From Catenulispora acidiphila DSM 44928 (lineage in GTDB: Bacteria; Actinomycetota; Actinomycetes; Streptomycetales; Catenulisporaceae), in NCBI RefSeq assembly GCF_000024025.1, contig NC_013131.1, positions 1 to 64,000 on the forward strand: 64,000 bases of DNA. Direction: 5' to 3'. The notes under the pieces were generated by a model. The model was not told where the DNA came from. It was given only the letters and a program-made list of their open reading frames with translations, and ran no database searches. The translations under genes were made by a program, and so were the position numbers. Of this stretch, positions 56,106 through 64,000 are shown piece after piece (positions within the stretch are counted from its first letter, which is position 1; each line of letters begins with the position of its first letter).

Positions 56106-57161
56106 CTAACGCCGTCCCGGGTCGGTGCGCCGGTTGTGCACCGAGCGCACCACCACCAGCCGGTCGGTCAGCTGGATCGTGCCGATCGCCACGTCGTCGA
56201 AGCGCATGGTCCGCGACCCGCGGATCACCGCCAGGACCGGCTCCTTCAGCGCCCTGGGGTCCTTGTCGACATCTCCGGTGTCGGCGGGCCGCTCCAGCAG
56301 CTCCAGACCCTCGCCGTGGGACAGCAGGTCGTGCACGACCTGGCTGACCTTCGGGCTGATGGTGGCCATGCCCAACAGCTGCCCGGCGGTGTCGGAGCTG
56401 GTGACCACTGAGGAGGCGCCGCTCTCGCGCAGCAGCGGCGCGTTCTCGGCCTCGCGGACCGAGGCGACCACCGTGGCGCGGCGGGTGAGACGGCGCACCG
56501 TGAGCGTGGTCAGCACCGCCGTGTCGTCGCGCTCGGCGCTGATCACTACATGCCGGGCCTTGCTGATCTCGGCGCGCTCGAGCACCTCGCTGCGGCTGCC
56601 GTCGCCGACGATGCCGACCAGACCGCGCCGGTTGGCCTCGGCGATCCGCGCCGGATCGGTGTCAACGACCACGATCGACTCCGGCGTGGTGCCGTGCTTG
56701 AGCAGGGTCTGCACCGCCGAGCTGCCCTTGGTGCCGTACCCGACCACGACCGTGTGATCCCGCACCTTCGACCTCCACCTCTCCTGCCGCCATTCGTTGC
56801 GGGTGCGCTCGGTGAGCACTTCCAGGGTGGTGCCGACCAACACCAGCAGGAACAGCACGCGCAGCGGCGTCACGAACAGGGTGCTGATCAGCCGGGCCGA
56901 GTCGCTGACCGGCACCACGTCGCCGTAGCCGGTCGTCGACAGGGTCACCGTGGCGTAGTAGAAGCTGGTGAGCCAGCCGATCGGCTTGCCGGAGGAGTCG
57001 CGGTAGCCGTCCCGTCCCAGGTAGACGATGACCGCTGAGAGCACCAGGATGCCCAGCGCCAGCAGCACCCGCTTGAGGACCGCCCGCAGCGGGCCCGGGA
57101 CCGCGCGCGGCAGCACGATCGTGGGGCGGAACGGGGCTGCGTACGTGGTGTGCTCGCTCAG
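56106..57161 (-). CDS. Two-helix potassium channel with TrkA-N (RCK) domain
   Basis: The 351-residue channel has a membrane helix (LALGILVLSAVIVYLG), a pore loop with selectivity filter TLSTTGYGDVVP, a second helix, and a cytoplasmic Rossmann RCK domain (TVVVGYGTKGSSAVQTLL). A C-terminal RCK_C-like part follows. No ATG/GTG/TTG is well placed. CTG at 57161 has GGAGGT 9 nt upstream and overlaps the moeA stop as CTGA, so it is the best start. A GTG at 57116 without a ribosome site is the alternative. Confidence 0.85.
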   Translation of the reverse strand: MSEHTTYAAPFRPTIVLPRAVPGPLRAVLKRVLLALGILVLSAVIVYLGRDGYRDSSGKPIGWLTSFYYATVTLSTTGYGDVVPVSDSARLISTLFVTPLRVLFLLVLVGTTLEVLTERTRNEWRQERWRSKVRDHTVVVGYGTKGSSAVQTLLKHGTTPESIVVVDTDPARIAEANRRGLVGIVGDGSRSEVLERAEISKARHVVISAERDDTAVLTTLTVRRLTRRATVVASVREAENAPLLRESGASSVVTSSDTAGQLLGMATISPKVSQVVHDLLSHGEGLELLERPADTGDVDKDPRALKEPVLAVIRGSRTMRFDDVAIGTIQLTDRLVVVRSVHNRRTDPGRR

Positions 57162-58456
57162 ACCGTCAGCACCTCCACCCGCTGCCCGGCGCCGAGGGCG
57201 ACCACCCCTCCTCCCGGAGGTACGACGGCCAGTCCGTCGGCCAGCGCCAGTCCGCGCAGCATCGCCGGGCCGGTGAACCGCAGGGGGACCGCGGAGGCTT
57301 CGGTGACGGAGACGGGCACGAGTCGAGTGTCGGTCGGATGGGTGGGGACGGCATCCCCGAGCGGCAGGAAGTGTGACGTGTCCGCGAGTCCTGCCAGCCG
57401 GCGCAGCAGCGGCCGCACGACAGTGACGAAGCCGGCGACGGCGGCCAGCGGGTTGCCGGGGAGGCCGGCGACGAACCGGCGGTGCTGCCGGGTGCCGCCG
57501 TACTGCGCGAGCAGCATCGGGTGCCCCGGCCGCACCGAGACGCCGTCGATGAGCAGCCGCGCGCCGAGCTCGGCGAGCACCCGGTGCACGTGGTCCACCG
57601 GCCCGCGCGCCGTCCCGCCGGTGGTGATCACCAGGTCGGCCGGGGAGGAGGCGACGACCGCGAGCAGCTCCCGGGGATCGTCGGCGACCCGGCTCACGGT
57701 CACCTCGACCCCGAGCGCGTCGAGCCAGGCGGTGAACATCGGCCCGAGCGCGTCGCGGATCCGGGCGCCGTCCGGCAGCCCCGACCCGGCCAGCTCGTCG
57801 CCTATGACGACCAGCGCGACCCGGGGACGCTCGTGGACCGGCAGGTCGTCGTAGCCCGCGGCGGCGGCCAGTCCCAGGACCGCGGGGGTCACGCGGGTCC
57901 CGGCGGACAGCAGCGTCTCGCCGCGGCGCGACTCCTGGCCCTGCGGCCGGATGTCTGCTCCTATCGGCAGTCCCAGCTCGGCGCCGCGCGGGGTGCGGGT
58001 GGCGGTGGTGCCGCTCGTGACGGCGGCGTAAAAACGCTGCGGTGCGGCGGCAGTCGTGGCCGCGGCCGAAGCGCCGTGGTTGGGGCCGTCCTGGTCGTCG
58101 CCTTTCTCGCCGACGTGGAGTCGGCTGTGGGCGTCGACGTATCCCCGTTCGCGCCGCAGGACCGCCTCCGCCCCGGAGGGCATCCGAGCACCGGTGGCGA
58201 TCTCCACCGCCTCGCCGTCGCCGAGCCGCGTCGCCTCCTGGCCGGCCAGCACCCGGCCGGTGACCCGCCAAGGTCCCGGACCGGCCACCGCCCAGCCGTC
58301 CATCGCAGAGGTCGCGAACGGCGGCAGGTCCACCAGCGCGGACAGCGACTCGGCGAGGACCGTCCCGCGGGCTTGGGCGAGCGGGACCCGGGTGACCGGC
58401 AGGGGGATCGCCGCAGCGCCGGCGATCTTGCGGGCCTCGGCCCAGGACGTGCTCAC
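57158..58456 (-). CDS. moeA: Molybdopterin molybdenumtransferase MoeA
   Basis: MoeA inserts molybdate into adenylylated molybdopterin. The 432-residue protein shows FATSAMDGWAVA, VEIATGARMPSGAEAVL, the MoCF motif VITTGGTARGPVDHV and GLPGNPLAAVAGF. The C-terminal MoeA domain IV is intact. The region between the first two domains has a His/Asp/Ala-rich stretch longer than usual. The GTG at 58456 overlaps the mobA-like stop (GTGA), so the two genes are coupled. Confidence 0.92.
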   Translation of the reverse strand: MSTSWAEARKIAGAAAIPLPVTRVPLAQARGTVLAESLSALVDLPPFATSAMDGWAVAGPGPWRVTGRVLAGQEATRLGDGEAVEIATGARMPSGAEAVLRRERGYVDAHSRLHVGEKGDDQDGPNHGASAAATTAAAPQRFYAAVTSGTTATRTPRGAELGLPIGADIRPQGQESRRGETLLSAGTRVTPAVLGLAAAAGYDDLPVHERPRVALVVIGDELAGSGLPDGARIRDALGPMFTAWLDALGVEVTVSRVADDPRELLAVVASSPADLVITTGGTARGPVDHVHRVLAELGARLLIDGVSVRPGHPMLLAQYGGTRQHRRFVAGLPGNPLAAVAGFVTVVRPLLRRLAGLADTSHFLPLGDAVPTHPTDTRLVPVSVTEASAVPLRFTGPAMLRGLALADGLAVVPPGGGVVALGAGQRVEVLTV

Positions 58457-59514
58457 TGTCCGCCGGATCCCGCTGCGTCGGCCGCCCGGTCGCCACTGGT
58501 GCCGCTGCTGCTCTTGGCGCTGGCCGCAGCGCCGGTAGTAGCGTCCCGCACGGCTGTCGGGCTGGCAGCCACCGAGCCGCCGACCGTCCCACTCGCCGCG
58601 CCGCCGTGACCGGTACCGGCCGGGCCGTCGGCAGCCGGGTCCCAGGCCTGAGCCAGGGCACTGAGCTTCGCGATCGGCCCGTCGAGCGCGCCGCGCCCGC
58701 CGCCGGCCGAGCTGCGCAGCCCGACCGCGTAGCCGGCCAGGAACGTGGTCAGCGGCGCCGCCGGTCGCAGCACGTTGTGGGCGGCGACCCCGGCCAGGCC
58801 GAGGATCGCGTCCAGATCGGACTCGGCGAGTTCGTGCCCGGTCAGCCCGAGTTCGGCGGCGGCGGCGGCGCACCAGTCGGCGAGCAGCTTCTTGTCGTCC
58901 ATATCCCCCATCTTCGCCTTCGCGGCGGGTCGTGTCGCGATCAGCGCGCGGGCGGCGTGAACGGCCTCCCACGTGTCGCAGTCCGCGGTCACACCCCGCG
59001 TGTCCGGGATCCGGGTCGCGTCCAGCCCTTCGACGACGGAGAACAGGCGCGCGCCCCGGAGTTCGGGTAGCGCGTCCAATGCTGCCGCGAGCGTGTTACG
59101 CCGGTATATCGCGGCAAGTGGTTGGTCCTTGCCCCGCTCGTCGGTGAAGAACACTGCGTCGGCGGTCAGCGAGCGCCGCAGAACCGTGACGGCCTCCTCA
59201 TCGAGCAACGGCATGTCGGCGGCGAAGACCGCGACCAGCTCGGCCGAGCCGACCGTCATCCCCGCGGCCAAAGCCGGTACCGGACCGCCGCCGGGAGGGA
59301 ACTCGCGGGTGAACACGACCTGCCTGGCCACCGGCCTGGGCGGGCCCACGACCGCCACCGACGCGGCGCCCTCGCAGGCCGCCAGCACCCGGTCGAGCAG
59401 GCTGACCCCGCCGATCTCGAGGGCGGGTTTGTCCGTCCCGCCGAGCCGGCGCGCGCCGCCGCCGGCCAGGACGATCACGTCGAAGGGTTCGCCGGGTCCG
59501 CTCAGACGGTCCAT
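58453..59514 (-). CDS. mobA: MobA-like NTP transferase fused to a DUF6457-type domain
   Basis: The 353-residue protein has an N-terminal MobA/GlmU-like nucleotidyltransferase domain (VIVLAGGGARRLGGTDKPAL, AVFAADMPLL) of about 190 residues. This is followed by a helical domain starting DDKKLLADWCAAAAAELGL, found next to moeA genes in actinobacteria (DUF6457-like), and an Ala/Gly/Ser-rich tail. MobA attaches GMP to molybdenum cofactor. The fusion and its place before moeA support a cofactor role. Confidence 0.87.
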   Translation of the reverse strand: MDRLSGPGEPFDVIVLAGGGARRLGGTDKPALEIGGVSLLDRVLAACEGAASVAVVGPPRPVARQVVFTREFPPGGGPVPALAAGMTVGSAELVAVFAADMPLLDEEAVTVLRRSLTADAVFFTDERGKDQPLAAIYRRNTLAAALDALPELRGARLFSVVEGLDATRIPDTRGVTADCDTWEAVHAARALIATRPAAKAKMGDMDDKKLLADWCAAAAAELGLTGHELAESDLDAILGLAGVAAHNVLRPAAPLTTFLAGYAVGLRSSAGGGRGALDGPIAKLSALAQAWDPAADGPAGTGHGGAASGTVGGSVAASPTAVRDATTGAAASAKSSSGTSGDRAADAAGSGGQ

Positions 59515-59545
59515 GACGCCACCCTAACCCGGTGTGGCCTTCCAG

Positions 59546-59559
59546 TAGAACGTGTTCTA
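59546..59559. promoter_or_regulatory. KstR-type operator upstream of the igr-like operon
   Basis: TAGAACGTGTTCTA fits the KstR consensus TnnAACnnGTTnnA at every fixed position, with perfect 6-nt arms. It lies 119 nt upstream of the FadE29-like start. KstR represses cholesterol-catabolic genes until a steroid CoA thioester binds. No kstR gene is in the window. Confidence 0.75.
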
Positions 59560-59677
59560 ATCTGACGAGTGCTCAGATCGCCGGCGGGGCCGCCGCGCAC
59601 GGCCGGTCGGGCGCGGAGCAGCACCTTCAGCACTCGCACGTCCAGCCGATCACGCCGACCGCGGGAGACGCCGCCGT

Positions 59678-60886
59678 ATGCAGCCACCGGAACACCTGGC
59701 CTACACCCCGGCCCAACGAGCCCTGCGAGCCGAGCTGCGGACGTATTTCGCCGCACTGGTCACCGAGGAGGTCCACCGCGATCTGCGCCTGCCCGACACC
59801 GCCACGGACACGGCCCGCACCCTGCACCGGAAGCTCGGCGCGGATGGCTGGCTCGGCGTGGGATGGCCGCAGGAATACGGCGGCCGCGGTCTGACGCCGG
59901 TCGAGCAGTTCATCTTCTTCGACGAGGCGGCGCGCGCCGGCTGCCCGATGCCTCTGGTGGCGCTCAACACTGTGGGCCCAACGCTTATGCGTTTCGGTAC
60001 GCAGGAACAGAAGGACTTGCTGCTACCGGGGATCCTCGCCGGGGAGATCGACGTCGCGGCCGGCTACTCCGAGCCCGGCGCCGGCACGGACTTGGCGAGT
60101 CTGACCACACGCGCTGTGCTCACCGAGGACGGCAGCGCTTATGCGGTCAACGGACAGAAGATCTTCACGACGCACGGAGACTCAGCGGAGTACGTCTGGC
60201 TCGCCTGCCGGACCGATCCGGACGCGCCGAAGCACAAGGGCATTTCCATCCTGCTGGTCGACACCAAGGATCCCGGGTTCGAGGCGACGAAGATCCACAC
60301 CATCGCCTCGCACTACACGACCGCCACGTACTACCGCGACGTCCGTGTCCCGGTCACGATGCGGGTCGGCGCGGAGAACGCGGGCTGGAAGCTGATCACC
60401 ACCCAGCTGAACCACGAGCGGGTGGCACTGGCTGCGGTCGCGCAGGGAGTGATCCGCTCGTTCGCGAAGGTGCAGAGCTGGGCCATGGAGACACCTGCCG
60501 CAGACGGGAAACGGGTCATAGATCTGCCCTGGGTGAAGACCACTATGGCGCGCGCCTATATCCGCATCAGTGGTCTACGGCTTCTCAACGGCCAGATGGT
60601 CGCCGCACTGCAGAAGGACCAGACCGGTGGCCACCTGTCCCCCGCAGATGCGTCCGCAGCGAAGGTGCACGGTACGGAAACGCATATAGAGGCGCTAGCG
60701 GAGTTGATCCAGGTACTCGGCGCAGGAGGAATCCTGAAGACGGGATCCCCCGGCGCGCTTCTGGCCGGCGACCTCGAATACCTCTACCGCTGGGCGGTGA
60801 CCAACACCTTCGGCGGCGGCGCCAACGAGATCCAGCGGGAGATCATCGCGATGACCGGGCTGGCGATGCCCAGGGTGCGGAGATAG
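59678..60886 (+). CDS. fadE29: Acyl-CoA dehydrogenase, FadE29/ChsE2-like
   Basis: This 402-residue FAD enzyme has the substrate and flavin motifs AAGYSEPGAGTDLASLTTRA, NGQKIFTTHGDSAEYVWLA and NTFGGGANEIQREIIAMTGL. In the mycobacterial igr operon FadE28 and FadE29 form the alpha2beta2 ChsE1-ChsE2 complex that dehydrogenates the cholesterol side-chain CoA ester. A second ACAD (61820-62908) and the igr-type gene set downstream support this assignment over a general fatty-acid enzyme. ATG 59678 follows GGGAG. Confidence 0.82.
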   Translation: MQPPEHLAYTPAQRALRAELRTYFAALVTEEVHRDLRLPDTATDTARTLHRKLGADGWLGVGWPQEYGGRGLTPVEQFIFFDEAARAGCPMPLVALNTVGPTLMRFGTQEQKDLLLPGILAGEIDVAAGYSEPGAGTDLASLTTRAVLTEDGSAYAVNGQKIFTTHGDSAEYVWLACRTDPDAPKHKGISILLVDTKDPGFEATKIHTIASHYTTATYYRDVRVPVTMRVGAENAGWKLITTQLNHERVALAAVAQGVIRSFAKVQSWAMETPAADGKRVIDLPWVKTTMARAYIRISGLRLLNGQMVAALQKDQTGGHLSPADASAAKVHGTETHIEALAELIQVLGAGGILKTGSPGALLAGDLEYLYRWAVTNTFGGGANEIQREIIAMTGLAMPRVRR

Positions 60887-60894
60887 GGAGAACT

Positions 60895-61416
60895 GTGGAG
60901 ACCGATCCGCTGTACGAGACAGTGTCCGCCCACATAGCCGACCCGCCGTCCGAGCCGGTCCCGGCCTGGGACCCGGTGAACCAGCCGATGATCCGGCACT
61001 GGTGCGACGCGATGGGCGACGACCTGCCGATCTACACCGACGCGGCGGCGGCGCGCGCGGCAGGGCACCCCGACGTGGTCGCACCGCCGGCGTCGTTGCA
61101 GGCCTGGACGATGCCCGGGCTGCGGATGCGCGGGTTCGAGGACGGGACCACCCGGGCCCAGGCCATGCTGGTCGAGGCGGGCTACCGGGCCGTGGTGGCG
61201 ACCGACTGCGAGCAGACCTATCACCGCTACCTCACTATCGGAGACCATCTGTACGCCACCTCGCGGTTGGACTCCGTGTCCCCGCGTAAGAAGACGGCGC
61301 TCGGTGAGGGCTACTTCCTGACGTCGGTCACGGAGTACCGCGACCAGCGCGGCGAACTGCTCGGCGAGATGCTGTTCCGGACGCTGTGGTTCAAGCCCAA
61401 GGAGCCGGCGGCATGA
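60895..61416 (+). CDS. MaoC-like hot-dog protein, equivalent to the ChsH2 N-terminal half
   Basis: The 173-residue protein has a MaoC/hot-dog fold (NQPMIRHWCDAMGDDLPIY, HPDVVAPPASLQAWTM, YHRYLTIGDHLYATSRLDSV). In mycobacteria this domain is the N-terminal part of ChsH2, fused to a DUF35 domain. Here the two halves are separate, overlapping genes (ATGA with the DUF35 gene). GTG 60895 follows AGGGAG closely. It likely pairs with the ChsH1-like protein to hydrate the enoyl-CoA. Confidence 0.8.
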   Translation: METDPLYETVSAHIADPPSEPVPAWDPVNQPMIRHWCDAMGDDLPIYTDAAAARAAGHPDVVAPPASLQAWTMPGLRMRGFEDGTTRAQAMLVEAGYRAVVATDCEQTYHRYLTIGDHLYATSRLDSVSPRKKTALGEGYFLTSVTEYRDQRGELLGEMLFRTLWFKPKEPAA

Positions 61417-61823
61417 CGCGCCCGCTTCCGGTCACCGGCCGCGACAACGCCTACTACTGGGAGGGCGTCGCGAAGGGCGACGTGCTCATCCAGAAGTGCA
61501 CAGCCTGTGGATCGCTTCGGCATCCTCCCTCTCCCATGTGTCCGGACTGCCAATCCCTCGACTGGACGACGGTGAAGGCGACCGGTCACGCCGTCCTGCA
61601 CAGCTACACGATCTGCCATCACCCGCTGCCGCCCTGGGAAGAGGGTCCCTACGCGGTCGTCCTCATCGACCTGGATATGGAAGACAGCGACGCACGGCCG
61701 CGCATTGTCTGTGGGACTCGCGGTATCGCCAACGAGGACCTGCGTATAGAGATGCCACTGAGTCTCGTCTTCGAGGATGGACTCGTTTTCGCCGGACCCG
61801 CTCAAGAAGGTGGGGCGCCGTGA
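61413..61823 (+). CDS. DUF35 OB-fold protein, equivalent to the ChsH2 C-terminal half
   Basis: The 136-residue protein has the zinc-ribbon cysteines of DUF35 (QKCTACGSL, then MCPDCQSL) and an OB-fold (HAVLHSYTICHHPLPPWEEG). DUF35 proteins partner with thiolase-like enzymes; the ChsH2 DUF35 domain binds the aldolase Ltp2. The ATG overlaps the upstream MaoC stop and the stop overlaps the next GTG. Confidence 0.85.
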   Translation: MTRPLPVTGRDNAYYWEGVAKGDVLIQKCTACGSLRHPPSPMCPDCQSLDWTTVKATGHAVLHSYTICHHPLPPWEEGPYAVVLIDLDMEDSDARPRIVCGTRGIANEDLRIEMPLSLVFEDGLVFAGPAQEGGAP

Positions 61824-62908
61824 CCGTTGTGGACCAGCCGGTGGACGACGCGCTGGAAGCCATAGGAGAACTCTCTAGCGAGGTCTTTAAGGATCTCGAC
61901 ATAGAGACCACACGAAGTCCGGCTTATAGCAACGAAGCGGTATCCGATGAGCATGACCGTCGCCTATGGCGGATATTGGCTGACACCGGACTGCTCGCCG
62001 CAGTACTTCCGGCGAGCGTGGGTGGCGGCGGTACTGGATTGCCGGGCATGGTGCGCTTGCTGTCCGATGCCGGAGCCGCACTCGCGCGGCTGCCTCTGGT
62101 GGAGACGTTCGTCGCGGTCTCGGTCATCGATGAGAAGCACTTGCCGGCCGTGCTGTCGGGGGAACTGGTCATCACCGCGGCGCTCGCCGAGCATCCCTCG
62201 ACGATCACCGCGCCATTGCGGCTGACCGGTCAGCGGCTCAACGGGATCACGCAACTGGTGCCGTACCCCCTCAGCTCCGACCTGGTGCTCGTCCCGGCGC
62301 TCCGCGAGGACGATACGGAAGTGCTGGCGCTGGTCTCCCTGTCGACGGCGCGCGTCGGCGACCAGGTGACGACCACCGGCGAGCCGTTGGGCGTCCTGGA
62401 GTTCATCGACGCCGAAGTCATGGAGCTCTGCGACGCGGTCGGCGAGGCCCGCGCCCTGGCTGCGCTGTTCTCCTCCGCGACGCTCTGCGGGATCGCAGCG
62501 CGGGCGTTGGCGATGACGGCCGAGTACGTCGGCGGACGCGTCCAGTTCGGGCATCCGCTCGCGACGTTCCAAGGCGTGGCCCTGTCCGCTGCGGACCGCT
62601 ATATCGATTCCCGCGCTATGCAAGCCGCACTGTGGGATGCCGTATACGCGATCGCAGAGAACGGCATCAGCTCGCCCCGGGCCCGGTACGCGATCGCCAC
62701 CGCCAGGGTCTGGGCCGCCGACGGCGCGCGCCGGGTCGTCGGATCGGCGCAGCACCTGCACGGCGGTTTTGGCGTGGACGTCACCTATCCCTTGCACCGC
62801 TATCACGCGTGGGCTCGCTACTGGGAGCTCTACGGAGGCTCCGCCGAAGCCTGGTCCGGCGACCTCGGCGAGCTCATCGCCGCTCACCCCATAGAGGAGG
62901 ATCAATGA
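61820..62908 (+). CDS. fadE28: Acyl-CoA dehydrogenase, FadE28/ChsE1-like
   Basis: The 362-residue protein is a diverged ACAD: N-terminal helical domain, a reduced middle domain, and a C-terminal bundle with GGRVQFGHPLATFQGVALSA and GSAQHLHGGFGVDVTYPLHR. It is short and weakly conserved at the active-site positions, as expected for the ChsE1 partner of the heterotetramer. The GTG overlaps the DUF35 stop, and its stop overlaps the ChsH1-like ATG. Confidence 0.8.
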   Translation: MTVVDQPVDDALEAIGELSSEVFKDLDIETTRSPAYSNEAVSDEHDRRLWRILADTGLLAAVLPASVGGGGTGLPGMVRLLSDAGAALARLPLVETFVAVSVIDEKHLPAVLSGELVITAALAEHPSTITAPLRLTGQRLNGITQLVPYPLSSDLVLVPALREDDTEVLALVSLSTARVGDQVTTTGEPLGVLEFIDAEVMELCDAVGEARALAALFSSATLCGIAARALAMTAEYVGGRVQFGHPLATFQGVALSAADRYIDSRAMQAALWDAVYAIAENGISSPRARYAIATARVWAADGARRVVGSAQHLHGGFGVDVTYPLHRYHAWARYWELYGGSAEAWSGDLGELIAAHPIEEDQ

Positions 62909-63306
62909 GCGCACTGCCCAAGGTCGGGGAGGCGTTGCCGGAGCTGATCATCCCGATCACCCCGACCCGGATCGTCTCCGGCGCCATCGCCTCCCGCGAC
63001 TACCAGGACGTGCACCACGACGTCCCGGCAGCCCGCGAGAAGGGCTCCCCCGACATCTTCATGAACATCCTCACCACCAACGGACTCGTCGGACGCTACG
63101 TGACCGACTGGGCCGGCGCGGAGGCCCGGATCCTGAAGATCGCGATCCGCCTCGGCGTGCCGAACTATCCCGGCGACACGATGACCCTCACCGGGTCCGT
63201 GGCGAGTGTCGGGGAGGACGGCGCCGTCGAGGTCGCGATCCGCGGCGCGAACCAGCTCGGCAACCACGTCACCGGAACCGTGACCCTGAAAGGCCTCGGT
63301 GAGTGA
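62905..63306 (+). CDS. chsH1: MaoC-like enoyl-CoA hydratase, ChsH1-like
   Basis: This 133-residue single hot-dog protein has the hydratase motif ASRDYQDVHHDVPAAREKG, with the catalytic Asp and His of ChsH1. It should form the active site with the MaoC half-protein at 60895-61416. It is coupled to its neighbours by the ATGA overlap upstream and a 2-nt gap to the next start. Confidence 0.84.
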   Translation: MSALPKVGEALPELIIPITPTRIVSGAIASRDYQDVHHDVPAAREKGSPDIFMNILTTNGLVGRYVTDWAGAEARILKIAIRLGVPNYPGDTMTLTGSVASVGEDGAVEVAIRGANQLGNHVTGTVTLKGLGE

Positions 63307-63308
63307 GC

Positions 63309-64000
63309 ATGTCCCTGGCGGGCGAAGCAGCGATCGTCGGTATCGGTGCCACGGAGTTCTCCAAGGAGTCCGGACGCAGTGAACTCCAGCTCTGCCTGGA
63401 GGCTTGCAAGGCCGCACTGGACGACGCCGGGATCGCGCCGCGCGACGTCGACGGTCTGGTGACGTTCTCCATGGACTCCAGCCCTTCGATCATGGTGGGT
63501 CGCGGACTGGGCGTCGCCGAGCTGCGGCACTTCTCCCTCGTCGACTATGGAGGCGGCGCCGCCTGTGCGACCGTCGCGCACGCAGCTGCCGCGATCACAG
63601 CTGGCCTCGCCGACGTCGTGGTCTGCTACCGCGCCTTCAACGAGCGCTCCGGTCGGCGGTTCGGCTCCGGGGACGCCGCGATCCAGGCTCGTGGCGAATC
63701 CCCGATGGCACAGCACTTCGGCTACTACTCGCCCTATGGGCTCATCACTCCTGCAGCCTGGGTCGCGATGGCCGCACGCCGCTATATGCACAAGTACGGA
63801 GCCACATCGGAGGACTTCGGGCGTGTCGCGGTGGCGGCGCGGACTCACGCCGCCACAAACCCCGCAGCGTGGTTCTACGAGCGCCCCATCACCTTGGCTG
63901 ACCACCAGAGCTCGAAGCTTATCGCCGACCCGGTGCGGCTGCTGGACTGCTGCCAGGAGTCAGACGGCGGAGTCGCCCTGGTAGTCGTTTCCGCGGAGCG
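63309..64000 (+). CDS. ltp2: Thiolase-like aldolase Ltp2, partial at window end
   Basis: At least 230 residues of a thiolase-superfamily protein (MSLAGEAAIVGIGATEFSKE, VDYGGGAACATVAHAAAAIT, DVVVCYRAFNERSGRRFGSG) run off the right edge without a stop. Order and sequence fit Ltp2, the retro-aldolase that releases propionyl-CoA and androstenedione from the steroid side chain with the DUF35 partner. The missing C-terminus prevents checking the full length. Confidence 0.82.
   Translation, partial: MSLAGEAAIVGIGATEFSKESGRSELQLCLEACKAALDDAGIAPRDVDGLVTFSMDSSPSIMVGRGLGVAELRHFSLVDYGGGAACATVAHAAAAITAGLADVVVCYRAFNERSGRRFGSGDAAIQARGESPMAQHFGYYSPYGLITPAAWVAMAARRYMHKYGATSEDFGRVAVAARTHAATNPAAWFYERPITLADHQSSKLIADPVRLLDCCQESDGGVALVVVSAE

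Noticed and set aside
57162-58661. Upstream extension of the potassium channel frame through moeA
   Set aside because: The extension is antiphase to moeA and Arg/Pro/Ala-rich; the channel begins at its first membrane-helix region.

Overview
The window is a high-GC actinomycete chromosome segment spanning the replication origin. It begins just upstream of dnaA and carries the classical actinobacterial origin order dnaA, oriC, dnaN, gnd, recF, dciA (DUF721), gyrB, gyrA, DUF3566 gene, tRNA-Ile. Gene content and order resemble Streptomyces and the Catenulisporales: short-form gnd between dnaN and recF, the FHA/PP2C/SEDS/PBP/PknB cluster with a single kinase, class E sortase, Xre-DUF5753 regulators, and a Tad-type pilus locus beside a HAD phosphatase. 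That taxonomic placement is an inference from synteny; no rRNA is present. No insertion sequence, prophage or CRISPR array was seen.

Layout. 1-13600: replication initiation and topoisomerase block, with DnaA boxes before dnaA and a box-rich dnaA-dnaN gap (oriC). 13600-32600: an accessory stretch. It holds a P-loop kinase-like protein, a GntR/UTRA regulator with a secreted B-lectin protein, a compact four-gene overlapping regulatory operon, an HtrA-type protease, an RsbW-like ATPase followed by two Xre-DUF5753 regulators, a GDT1-type cation transporter, a TetR/MFS efflux divergon, a QorB/HxlR redox divergon, a tyrosine phosphatase, a GNAT enzyme, a LysE exporter, a SigE-family ECF sigma factor translationally coupled to a membrane-anchored DsbA-like protein, a methyltransferase and a decayed cell-wall-binding fragment. 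A tRNA-Leu closes this part.

33100-47250: the conserved growth and division cluster fhaA-fhaB-pstP-rodA-pbpA-pknB on the plus strand. It is followed by trpG/pabA, a 52-residue membrane protein, a class E sortase and a DUF881 protein on the minus strand, then crgA, a rhomboid protease and a cyclophilin. A compact DnaA-box cluster lies between crgA and the rhomboid gene. 47400-56100: a DUF5324 protein with 11-residue repeats, a membrane protein whose frame overlaps antisense with a TadE-like gene, and a minus-strand Tad secretion/pilus operon (ssd/TadZ, TadA ATPase, TadB, TadC, DUF4244 pilin-like, TadE, TadE-like). A divergent SerB-like HAD phosphatase follows.

56100-59515: a minus-strand molybdenum-cofactor pair (mobA-like, moeA) overlapping a TGYGD potassium channel with a TrkA-N domain. 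59546-64000: a plus-strand operon resembling the mycobacterial igr locus for cholesterol side-chain degradation (FadE29-like, MaoC, DUF35, FadE28-like, ChsH1-like, Ltp2-like, the last cut by the window end), preceded by a perfect match to the KstR operator consensus. The most notable signals are the off-oriC DnaA-box cluster, the sigma/DsbA-like pair, the four-gene overlapping regulatory operon, the split ChsH2 under a KstR-type operator, the long antisense overlap with degenerate repeats, and a probable CTG start codon.
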